A DNA stretch of 5,579 nt from Pseudomonadota bacterium (GTDB lineage: Bacteria > Pseudomonadota > Gammaproteobacteria > Pseudomonadales > Pseudomonadaceae), in NCBI GenBank assembly GCA_023388335.1, contig JAEWGL010000047.1:1-5579 (forward strand), written 5' to 3'. Position numbers and translations under genes: made by a program. The stretch's first letter is position 1; each line of letters starts with the position of its first letter. Below, one piece after another: positions 1 to 5,579 of the stretch. The notes beneath the pieces were generated by a model. That model did not search any database. It was not told the DNA's origin and was given only the letters and a program-made list of their open reading frames with translations.

Positions 1-1055
<1,055 letters not shown>

Positions 1056-1114
1056 GGGTTGTCACTCAAATCCGCAGGTCAGTCGGCAAGCCGCTTTGAA
1101 CATTCTTGGTCAGG

Positions 1115-1128
1115 CGCGTCCGGACGCG
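1115..1128. repeat. 14-base perfect palindrome in the carA-carB gap
   Basis: CGCGTCCGGACGCG reads the same on both strands. It lies in the 107-base spacer between the carA stop and the carB start, 34 bases after the carA stop. It could form a short hairpin in the bicistronic RNA or be a protein-binding site. No run of T follows on the minus strand, so it is not an intrinsic terminator. In this G+C-rich context a chance palindrome cannot be excluded. Confidence 0.45.
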
Positions 1129-1162
1129 GGCGATGCCGGTCCGGGGCCGTGTCGCAGGATGC

Positions 1163-2299
1163 TCAGCGGCGCTTGGCCATGGCATCGATGAAACGATCGA
1201 ACAGAGGCGCGACGTCGGTCGGGCCTGGGCTTGCTTCAGGGTGGCCCTGGAAGCTGAACGCGCTCTTGTCGGTGCGCTCGATGCCCTGCAGGGTACCGTC
1301 GAACAGCGACTTGTGGATGGCGCGGACATTGCCCGGCAGGGTGGCTTCGTCAACGGCGAAACCGTGGTTCTGGCTGGTGATCATGACGACACCGCTGTCC
1401 AGGTCCTGGACCGGGTGGTTGGCACCGTGGTGGCCGTGGCCCATCTTGACGGTCTTGGCACCGGAGGCCAGGGCCAGCAGCTGGTGGCCGAGGCAGATGC
1501 CGAACACCGGGATCTCGGTCTCGAGGACATCCTTGATCGCCTTGATCGCGTAGTCGCACGGCTCGGGATCGCCAGGACCATTGGACAGGAACACGCCATC
1601 AGGGTTGAGCGCCAGGACTTCGCTGGCCGGGGTCTGGGCAGGCACCACGGTCAGGCGGCAGCCGCGGGCGACCAGCATGCGCAGGATGTTCAGCTTGACG
1701 CCGTAGTCGTAGGCGACCACGTGGTACGGCAGGTCGGTCGCTTCCAGGGTCGGGTGGCTGTCGGTCGGCAGGCTCCACACGCTTGAGCGCCACTCATAGC
1801 GCTCCTTGGTGCTGACTTCCTTGGCCAAGTCCATGCCCTTGAGGCCCGGGAAGCTGCGCGCCGCGGCAATGGCCGCTTCTTCGCTGATGTCATCGCCGGC
1901 CAGGATACAGCCATTCTGCGCGCCCTTCTCGCGCAGGATGCGGGTCAGGCGGCGGGTGTCGATCCCGGCGATCGCCACGACGTTGTTGGCCTTCAAGTAA
2001 TCAGACAGGGACTGGGTGTTGCGCCAGTTGCTAGCCAGCAGCGGCAGGTCGCGGATCACCAGGCCCGCCGACCAGACGCGGTCGGATTCGGCGTCTTCGG
2101 CGGTGGTACCGGTGTTGCCGATGTGCGGGTAGGTCAGGGTAACGATTTGCTTGGCGTAGGAAGGGTCGGTCAGGATTTCCTGGTAGCCGGTCATTGCGGT
2201 GTTGAACACCACCTCACCAACGGTCTGACCGTCGGCTCCGATGGCTTCACCGCGAAAAATGCTGCCATCGGCAAGGGCGAGTATGGCTGGCTTAGTCAA
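1163..2299 (-). CDS. carA: Carbamoyl phosphate synthase small (glutamine amidotransferase) subunit
   Basis: CarA hydrolyses glutamine and channels ammonia to CarB, the first committed step for arginine and pyrimidine precursors. The 378-residue product has the N-terminal CarA-specific domain (LTKPAILALADGSIFRGEAI, then NTAMTGYQEILTDPSY) and a C-terminal class I glutamine amidotransferase domain. The nucleophile elbow GICLGHQ contains Cys269, and the GHPEASPGP motif supplies His353 and Glu355, completing the triad at the same numbers as in E. coli. The start is a TTG at 2299-2297: GGGAGG (2310-2305) lies five bases upstream, and the protein then begins (M)TKPAILALADG and has the usual length. 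A GTG at 2416 is in frame and would add 39 residues, but that extension runs through a terminator hairpin and has no CarA similarity that I recognise. Expression is probably attenuated through the leader hairpin at 2345-2381. Stop is TGA. Confidence 0.97.
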   Translation of the reverse strand: MTKPAILALADGSIFRGEAIGADGQTVGEVVFNTAMTGYQEILTDPSYAKQIVTLTYPHIGNTGTTAEDAESDRVWSAGLVIRDLPLLASNWRNTQSLSDYLKANNVVAIAGIDTRRLTRILREKGAQNGCILAGDDISEEAAIAAARSFPGLKGMDLAKEVSTKERYEWRSSVWSLPTDSHPTLEATDLPYHVVAYDYGVKLNILRMLVARGCRLTVVPAQTPASEVLALNPDGVFLSNGPGDPEPCDYAIKAIKDVLETEIPVFGICLGHQLLALASGAKTVKMGHGHHGANHPVQDLDSGVVMITSQNHGFAVDEATLPGNVRAIHKSLFDGTLQGIERTDKSAFSFQGHPEASPGPTDVAPLFDRFIDAMAKRR

Positions 2300-2303
2300 G
2301 AAG

Positions 2304-2310
2304 ACCTCCC
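2304..2310 (-). promoter_or_regulatory. Strong ribosome binding site that fixes the carA TTG start
   Basis: The minus strand reads GGGAGGT followed by CTTC and the TTG codon. GGAGGT is a six-base match to the 16S rRNA anti-Shine-Dalgarno sequence at normal spacing. It decides between the TTG at 2299 and the upstream in-frame GTG at 2416, which has no such site. Confidence 0.85.
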
Positions 2311-2344
2311 GTAAATCAAGCCTGAAGGGGCGATCGCAGGTTGC

Positions 2345-2381
2345 AAAAAAGCGGAATGACGTATGAACGTCACCCCGCTTT
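2345..2381 (-). terminator. Intrinsic terminator / probable attenuator in the carA leader
   Basis: On the minus strand the arm AAAGCGGGGTGACGT (2381-2367) pairs along all 15 bases with ACGTCATTCCGCTTT (2362-2348). Thirteen pairs are Watson-Crick and two are G-U. The loop is TCAT, and the 3' arm runs into six T (2350-2345). This is a textbook Rho-independent terminator. It sits 45 bases before the carA start and over 350 bases after the dapB stop. Conditional termination of carAB transcription, presumably in response to pyrimidine or arginine supply, is therefore the likely role. Simple termination of a leader RNA or of dapB readthrough is the alternative. The structure is directly visible; the regulatory role is inferred. 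Confidence 0.88.
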
Positions 2382-2404
2382 ATGTGCTGAATTATCTGCG
2401 CGCT

Positions 2405-2422
2405 TTTAGTGGACACACTAAA
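2405..2422 (-). promoter_or_regulatory. Small hairpin upstream of the carA attenuator
   Basis: TTTAGTG (2422-2416) and CACTAAA (2411-2405) form a perfect seven-base-pair stem with a four-base loop TGTC. It lies 23 bases upstream of the terminator stem. Its 5' arm overlaps GCTTTA (2424-2419), which could instead pair with TAAAGC (2382-2377) at the base of the terminator's 5' arm. The two pairings exclude each other, as in an antiterminator switch. The hairpin is visible; the switch is speculative. Confidence 0.4.
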
Positions 2423-2427
2423 GCTGT

Positions 2428-2456
2428 AGCTTACAGGAGCGGAGGTTTTTTGGCTA
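2428..2456 (-). promoter_or_regulatory. Weak candidate sigma-70 promoter for carA
   Basis: TAGCCA (2456-2451, four of six matches to TTGACA) is followed after 17 bases by TAAGCT (2433-2428, three of six to TATAAT). A start near 2421 would put the small hairpin at the very 5' end of a leader of about 120 bases. The matches are poor and the choice rests mainly on spacing and on position before the attenuator. Other placements in 2420-2500 are possible. Confidence 0.25.
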
Positions 2457-2504
2457 CCGCATATGTGACTCTAAAACCCAGTATTGCGACAGATTGCTTG
2501 GGAC

Positions 2505-2541
2505 GTGCGGCGCCCTCTTCGCGGGCAAGCCCGCTCCCACA
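2505..2541 (-). repeat. REP element, first of an inverted pair
   Basis: The plus strand reads GTGCGGCGCCCTC, then TTCGCGGGCAAGCCCGCTCC and CACA. It contains the short palindrome GCGGGC-AA-GCCCGC and the typical GGGAGCGGGCTTGCCCGCG core on the minus strand. This matches the extragenic palindromic element abundant in P. putida-type genomes. It is the inverse of the copy at 2687-2725 and abuts one end of the 18-base array. Such elements are known as targets of REP-associated transposases and of some insertion sequences, and as RNA stabilisers. Confidence 0.85.
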
Positions 2542-2545
2542 AGAA

Positions 2546-2690
2546 CCCCACTAAGCCTTGGAACCCACTGAGCCTGTAGGACCCATCGGCATCCCCGGAG
2601 CCCCGTTGAGCCTATGGGCCCCGCTGAATCTCTGGACCCCGCTGAGCCTATAGGCCCCGCTGGATCTCTGGACCCCGCCAACCTAATGTG
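2546..2690. repeat. 18-base tandem array (eight units) between two inverted REPs
   Basis: Eight 18-base units begin at 2546, 2564, 2582, 2601, 2619, 2637, 2655 and 2673, with one extra base at 2600. The core units are CCCCGTTGAGCCTATGGG, CCCCGCTGAATCTCTGGA, CCCCGCTGAGCCTATAGG and CCCCGCTGGATCTCTGGA. The central units alternate between a GAGCCTAT form and a GATCTCTGGA form, so there is also a 36-base period. Outer units are more diverged, and the last one merges into the second REP. In translation this yields a six-residue periodic, glycine/proline-rich pattern on both strands. Without ribosome sites or start codons in suitable places I treat it as non-coding. Confidence 0.85.
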
Positions 2691-2725
2691 GGAGCGGGCT
2701 TGCCCGCGAAGGGAGCGCCGCGCAC
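2687..2725 (+). repeat. REP element, second of an inverted pair
   Basis: The plus strand reads TGTGGGAGCGGGCTTGCCCG followed by CGAAGGGAGCGCCGCGCAC, nearly the reverse complement of 2505-2541 over about 38 bases. It begins eight bases beyond the dapB stop. The two copies could fold into a long stem with the 18-base array as the loop. No T run follows, so this is not an intrinsic terminator of dapB, though it could protect the 3' end of its mRNA. Confidence 0.85.
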
Positions 2726-2732
2726 TGGGCAC

Positions 2733-3536
2733 TTACCGCAGGTCGAGCACGTCCTGCATGTCGTACAGGCCTGGCTCACGACCATCGAGCCACAGCGCGG
2801 CGCGCACCGCGCCCTTGGCGAAGGTCATGCGGCTAGAGGCCTTGTGGGTGATCTCTACACGCTCGCCTTCGGCAGCAAACAGCACGGTGTGGTCACCGAC
2901 CACATCACCGGCACGCACGGTGGCGAAACCGATCGTCTGCCGCTCGCGCGCGCCGGTCTGCCCCTCGCGACCATAGACGGCTACTTCCTGCAGATCACGC
3001 CCAAGGGCCTGGGCAACGACTTCGCCCATGCGCAGCGCAGTACCCGACGGCGCATCGACCTTGTGCCGGTGGTGAGCCTCGAGGATCTCGATGTCCACGT
3101 CGTCACCCAAGACCCGCGCCGCCGTATCGAGCAGCTTGAGGCAAAGATTGACCCCGACGCTGAAGTTGGCGGCGAAGACGATCGGGATATCCTTGCCCGC
3201 CTCGACCAGCAACTGCTTCTCCTGGGAACTGAAGCCGGTAGTACCAATGATCATGGCCTTGCCAGCCTTGCGGCAGAAGGCCAGGTTTTTCAGCGTCACC
3301 GAAGGGTGGGTGAAGTCGATCAGTACATCGAACTCGTCCGCCACCTTGGCCAGGTCACCGGAGAGCGGCACGCCGATACGCCCCAGCGCCGCCAGCTCAC
3401 CGGCATCAGCGCCGACCAGGGTGCTGTCAGGACGATCGATCGCTGCTGTCAGGCCAGCGCCGGAAGTCTGCTGCACGGCCTCGACCAGGGTCTTGCCCAT
3501 CCGGCCTGCCGCGCCCATTACCGCGATACGTCGCAT
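2733..3536 (-). CDS. dapB: 4-hydroxy-tetrahydrodipicolinate reductase
   Basis: DapB reduces hydroxy-tetrahydrodipicolinate to tetrahydrodipicolinate with NAD(P)H, in the diaminopimelate pathway to lysine and peptidoglycan. The 267-residue product has the usual length. The N-terminal Rossmann domain carries the dinucleotide loop GAAGRMGK (8-15), followed by DFTHPSV (74-80) and GTTGFS (98-103). The C-terminal domain has the signature EAHHRHKVDAPSGTA (153-167): His155 and His156 with Lys159 are the catalytic and substrate-binding positions (His159, His160 and Lys163 in E. coli), and SGT (164-166) binds substrate. The ATG at 3536 is preceded by AAAGGAA, which directly follows the dnaJ TAA stop 12 bases upstream, so the two genes are very likely co-transcribed and translationally coupled. 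The dapB stop is TAA; a REP element begins a few bases later. Nothing in the protein looks unusual. Confidence 0.97.
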   Translation of the reverse strand: MRRIAVMGAAGRMGKTLVEAVQQTSGAGLTAAIDRPDSTLVGADAGELAALGRIGVPLSGDLAKVADEFDVLIDFTHPSVTLKNLAFCRKAGKAMIIGTTGFSSQEKQLLVEAGKDIPIVFAANFSVGVNLCLKLLDTAARVLGDDVDIEILEAHHRHKVDAPSGTALRMGEVVAQALGRDLQEVAVYGREGQTGARERQTIGFATVRAGDVVGDHTVLFAAEGERVEITHKASSRMTFAKGAVRAALWLDGREPGLYDMQDVLDLR

Positions 3537-3548
3537 AACCCGTTCCTT

Positions 3549-4673
3549 TTACAAATCACCGAAGAAGCGCTTCACACCCTCGAACCAACCATTGGCCTTG
3601 GGCGAATGGGAGCTGTCACCTTCCAGCGAGTCGCGCAGCTCTTCGAGCAATTCGCGCTGACGACGGCTGAGGTTCACAGGGGTTTCGACCGCCACCCGGC
3701 ACATCAGGTCGCCGGCGGCACCACCGCGCACCGGGGCCACGCCCTTGCCGCGCAGGCGGAACTGCTTGCCGGTCTGGGTGCCTTCGGGGATCTTCAACTT
3801 GACCCGGCCATCGAGGGTCGGCACTTCCAGCTCGCCACCCAGGGCGGCGTCGGTGTAGCTGATTGGCACTTCGCAGTACAAATGCTTGCCGTCACGCTGG
3901 AAGATCGCGTGCTCACGCACACTGATGACCACGTACAGGTCGCCGGTCGGGCCACCCTGAGCCCCGGCTTCGCCTTCGCCAGCCAGGCGGATGCGATCAC
4001 CGGTGTCGACACCTGGCGGCACCTTGACCGAGAGGGTCTTGTACTCTTCGATACGGCCTTCGCCATGGCACGAAGTGCAAGGGTCGGTGATGATCTTGCC
4101 CTGCCCATGGCAGCGCGGGCAGGTCTGCTGCACGGAGAAGAAGCCTTGCTGCATGCGCACCTGGCCAATGCCGCCACAGGTCGGGCAGGTCGAAGGCGTG
4201 GAGCCCTTTTTGGCGCCCAAGCCGTCGCACGGCTGGCAGTTGACCAGCGTCGGCACGCGGATGTTGACGGTCGTGCCGCGCACCGCTTCTTCCAGGTTCA
4301 GCTCGAGGGTATAGCGCAGGTCGCTGCCACGCTGGGCACCGCCGCGTGCGCCACCACGGCCGCCACCGAAGAAATCACTGAACACATCACCGAAGATGTC
4401 GGAGAAGTTGGCACCGCCGAAACCGGCGCCGCCACCCCCCATGCTCGGGTCGACGCCGGCGTGGCCATATTGGTCGTACGCGGCACGCTTGCTGGCATCG
4501 GACAACACTTCATAGGCCTCGTTGGCCTCCTTGAACATGTCTTCCGACTCTTTGTCGCCCGGATTACGGTCCGGGTGGTACTTCATCGCCAGACGGCGAT
4601 AAGCCTTCTTGAGGTCACTTTCGCTGGCGCCGCGCTCGACACCCAGGACCTCATAAAAATCACGCTTTGCCAT
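3549..4673 (-). CDS. dnaJ: Chaperone protein DnaJ (Hsp40, type I)
   Basis: DnaJ delivers unfolded proteins to DnaK and stimulates its ATPase. The 374-residue product has the full type I layout. The J domain (about 1-70) begins MAKRDFYEVLGV and carries the HPD motif at 33-35. The Gly/Phe-rich linker (about 78-116) contains FSDIFGDVFSDFFGGG. The zinc domain has four CxxCxGxG repeats with cysteines at 146/149, 163/166, 185/188 and 199/202, all present. The C-terminal substrate-binding and dimerisation region (about 215-345) contains RLRGKGVAPVRGGAAGDL. The ATG at 4673 is chosen on the conserved N-terminus. The ribosome site before it is poor, and a closer SD-like AAGAG favours an out-of-frame ATG at 4680. 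It lies 210 bases after dnaK and 12 before dapB. No convincing heat-shock promoter is visible just upstream, so expression probably depends on readthrough from dnaK. Confidence 0.98.
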   Translation of the reverse strand: MAKRDFYEVLGVERGASESDLKKAYRRLAMKYHPDRNPGDKESEDMFKEANEAYEVLSDASKRAAYDQYGHAGVDPSMGGGGAGFGGANFSDIFGDVFSDFFGGGRGGARGGAQRGSDLRYTLELNLEEAVRGTTVNIRVPTLVNCQPCDGLGAKKGSTPSTCPTCGGIGQVRMQQGFFSVQQTCPRCHGQGKIITDPCTSCHGEGRIEEYKTLSVKVPPGVDTGDRIRLAGEGEAGAQGGPTGDLYVVISVREHAIFQRDGKHLYCEVPISYTDAALGGELEVPTLDGRVKLKIPEGTQTGKQFRLRGKGVAPVRGGAAGDLMCRVAVETPVNLSRRQRELLEELRDSLEGDSSHSPKANGWFEGVKRFFGDL

Positions 4674-4803
4674 ATGTCATTTGCACTCTTGAGGGCGTTC
4701 GGCAAACCTCTGCGCGTTCCGCGCCGTGCCGCCAGCACCTGCCGCCACATACGAATGCGCCCTGACAGATGCTGTAAAAATTCTCAAATTCCAGATACAC
4801 CAA

Positions 4804-4823
4804 CGCGGGAGCAAGCCCCCGCG
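4804..4823 (-). repeat. REP-like palindrome in the dnaK-dnaJ gap
   Basis: CGCGGGGGCTTGCTCCCGCG on the minus strand has a six-base-pair stem CGCGGG/CCCGCG. It resembles the REP core at 2505-2541 and 2687-2725 but is a divergent type (GGGGGCTTGCTCCC rather than GCGGGCTTGCCCGC). It follows the hairpin at 4836-4867. No T run follows directly, so readthrough into dnaJ is likely. Confidence 0.55.
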
Positions 4824-4835
4824 CGGCGATATCCT

Positions 4836-4867
4836 ACCAGCTCACCGCCCATTGGCGGTGGGCTGGT
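4836..4867 (-). promoter_or_regulatory. Strong hairpin just after the dnaK stop
   Basis: On the minus strand ACCAGC-C-CACCGCC, loop AATG, GGCGGTG-A-GCTGGT form a 6+7 base-pair stem with one internal C/A mismatch. It starts 16 bases after the dnaK TAA. The sequence that follows (AGGATATCGCC) has no U tract, so it is not a canonical intrinsic terminator. It more plausibly blocks 3' exonucleases or gives partial attenuation, leaving more dnaK than dnaJ message. That role is inference. Confidence 0.6.
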
Positions 4868-4883
4868 CGACAACTTGCAGGGA

Positions 4884-5579
4884 TTACTGCTTGTTGTTGT
4901 CTTTCACTTCCTCGAACTCGGCGTCAACCACATCCTCGTGCTTGGCTTCCGGCTCGGCCTGCTGCTGGGCGCCGCCCTGCGGCTGCTCAGCCGACTGCTC
5001 GGCGTACATCTTCTGGGCCACTGGCGCGGAGACCTTGGACAGCTCCTCGACCTTGGCTTCGATCGCGGCCTTGTCGTCGCCTTTGACGGCGGCTTCCAGG
5101 GCAACGACAGCGGCTTCGATTGCGGTCTTCTCTTCGGCGGTCACCTTGTCACCGGCGTCAGCGACCATCTTGCGAGTCGAGTGCACCAGCGCATCGCCCT
5201 GGTTGCGGGCAGCGGCCAGCTCTTCGAACTTGCGGTCTTCTTCGGCGTTGACTTCGGCATCGCGAACCATCTGAGCAATTTCTTCCTCGGACAGACCGGA
5301 GTTGGCCTTGATCACGATCGACTGGGTCTTGCCGGTGGCCTTGTCCTTCGCGCCGACGTGCAGGATGCCGTTGGCGTCGATGTCGAAGGTCACTTCGATC
5401 TGTGGCACACCGCGTGGCGCTGGCGGAATGTCAGCCAGGTCGAACTTGCCCAGCGACTTGTTCTGCGCGGCCTGCTTGCGCTCGCCCTGCAGCACGTGGA
5501 TGGTCACGGCGCCCTGGTTGTCGTCGGCGGTGGAGAACACCTGCGACTTCTTGGTCGGGATGGTGGTGTTCTTCTCGAT
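4884..5579 (-). CDS. dnaK: Chaperone protein DnaK (Hsp70), C-terminal 231 residues, cut by window edge
   Basis: DnaK is the ATP-driven Hsp70 chaperone that works with DnaJ and GrpE. The window contains the C-terminal part, from IEKNTTIPTKKSQVFSTA (roughly residue 410 of about 640) to the end. The first 100 or so residues are the beta-sandwich substrate-binding domain, including VTIHVLQGERKQA, IEVTFDIDANGILHVGAKDK and TGKTQSIVI. The helical lid starts near GLSEEEIAQMVRDAE, and a Gln/Ala-rich flexible tail ends in EDVVDAEFEEVKDNNKQ, the acidic bacterial DnaK terminus. The frame is open to the window edge; a GTG at 5540 is an internal valine codon, not a start. The nucleotide-binding domain and interdomain linker lie outside. 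Followed by TAA, a hairpin and then dnaJ, the classical dnaK-dnaJ order. Identification is secure. Confidence 0.97.
   Translation of the reverse strand: MEKNTTIPTKKSQVFSTADDNQGAVTIHVLQGERKQAAQNKSLGKFDLADIPPAPRGVPQIEVTFDIDANGILHVGAKDKATGKTQSIVIKANSGLSEEEIAQMVRDAEVNAEEDRKFEELAAARNQGDALVHSTRKMVADAGDKVTAEEKTAIEAAVVALEAAVKGDDKAAIEAKVEELSKVSAPVAQKMYAEQSAEQPQGGAQQQAEPEAKHEDVVDAEFEEVKDNNKQ

Larger units (their letters stand above)
2300..2732. other. 433-base non-coding region between dapB and carA
   Basis: This gap holds, in transcription order, a REP element, an 18-base tandem array, an inverted REP element, an A+T-richer promoter-like segment, a small hairpin, an intrinsic terminator or attenuator, and the carA ribosome site. 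Open frames across it (minus strand 2732-2454, plus strand 2614-2976) are translations of the REP and tandem repeats, or run antisense into dapB. They have no ribosome sites or recognisable domains. I see no protein-coding gene here. Confidence 0.85.

Noticed and set aside
1106..1786. 226-residue plus-strand open frame antisense to carA
   Set aside because: It is the antisense shadow of the conserved carA amidotransferase domain; no recognisable protein features.
2392..2418. Eight-codon GTG leader-peptide candidate before the carA terminator
   Set aside because: GTG TGT CCA CTA AAA GCG CGC AGA then TAA ends just before the terminator, which is tempting, but there is no ribosome site and no run of regulatory codons (no arginine-rich or U-rich tract of note).
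2505..2725. CRISPR array
   Set aside because: The repeats are contiguous 18-base units without unique spacers, and the flanking repeats are inverted REPs, not direct repeats.
2454..2732. 92-residue minus-strand frame directly after dapB
   Set aside because: Its sequence is the translation of both REPs (GQARSH, VGAGLPAKRAP) and the 18-base array; it starts at a GTG right after the dapB stop, with no ribosome site.
4740..4830. Heat-shock (sigma-32) or sigma-70 promoter for dnaJ
   Set aside because: TTGAGA and TTGGTG resemble -35 boxes, but no acceptable -10 box lies at 16-18 bases, and no CCCCAT-type sigma-32 -10 is present.

Overview
The window is a stretch of gamma-proteobacterial chromosome, most likely from a Pseudomonas of the P. 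putida group. Every real gene is on the minus strand, so transcription runs from high to low coordinates: dnaK (C-terminal part only), dnaJ, dapB, carA, carB (N-terminal third only). Four things point to Pseudomonas: the high G+C content with C/G-ending codons, this gene order, the TTG start of a 378-residue CarA, and REP elements with the core GGGAGCGGGCTTGCCCGCG, typical of P. putida-type genomes. carA and carB are separated by 107 bases only, whereas P. aeruginosa PAO1 carries an extra gene between them. That favours the putida side of the genus. The species assignment is an inference.

Layout from transcriptional start to end: the dnaK substrate-binding domain and lid (5579-4884); a 210-base gap with a strong hairpin and a REP-like palindrome (4883-4674); dnaJ (4673-3549); dapB, 12 bases after dnaJ and probably co-translated with it (3536-2733); a 433-base non-coding region (2732-2300); carA (2299-1163); a 107-base gap with a 14-base palindrome; and carB (1055 to the window edge).

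The 433-base region is the least ordinary part. Just after dapB lie two REP elements in opposite orientation, and the space between them is filled by an array of eight 18-base units. Next comes a more A+T-rich stretch with a weak candidate carA promoter, a small hairpin, and a near-perfect intrinsic terminator (15-bp stem, 4-base loop, six U) that ends 45 bases before the carA start. Placed there, the terminator looks like an attenuator for carAB or the end of a short leader transcript.

Functionally there are two modules. DnaK/DnaJ is the Hsp70 chaperone machine. DapB makes tetrahydrodipicolinate for lysine and peptidoglycan, and CarA/CarB make carbamoyl phosphate for pyrimidines and arginine. 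All five proteins keep their recognised catalytic or ligand residues where these fall in the window. No new gene system is visible; the points worth a second look are all non-coding.
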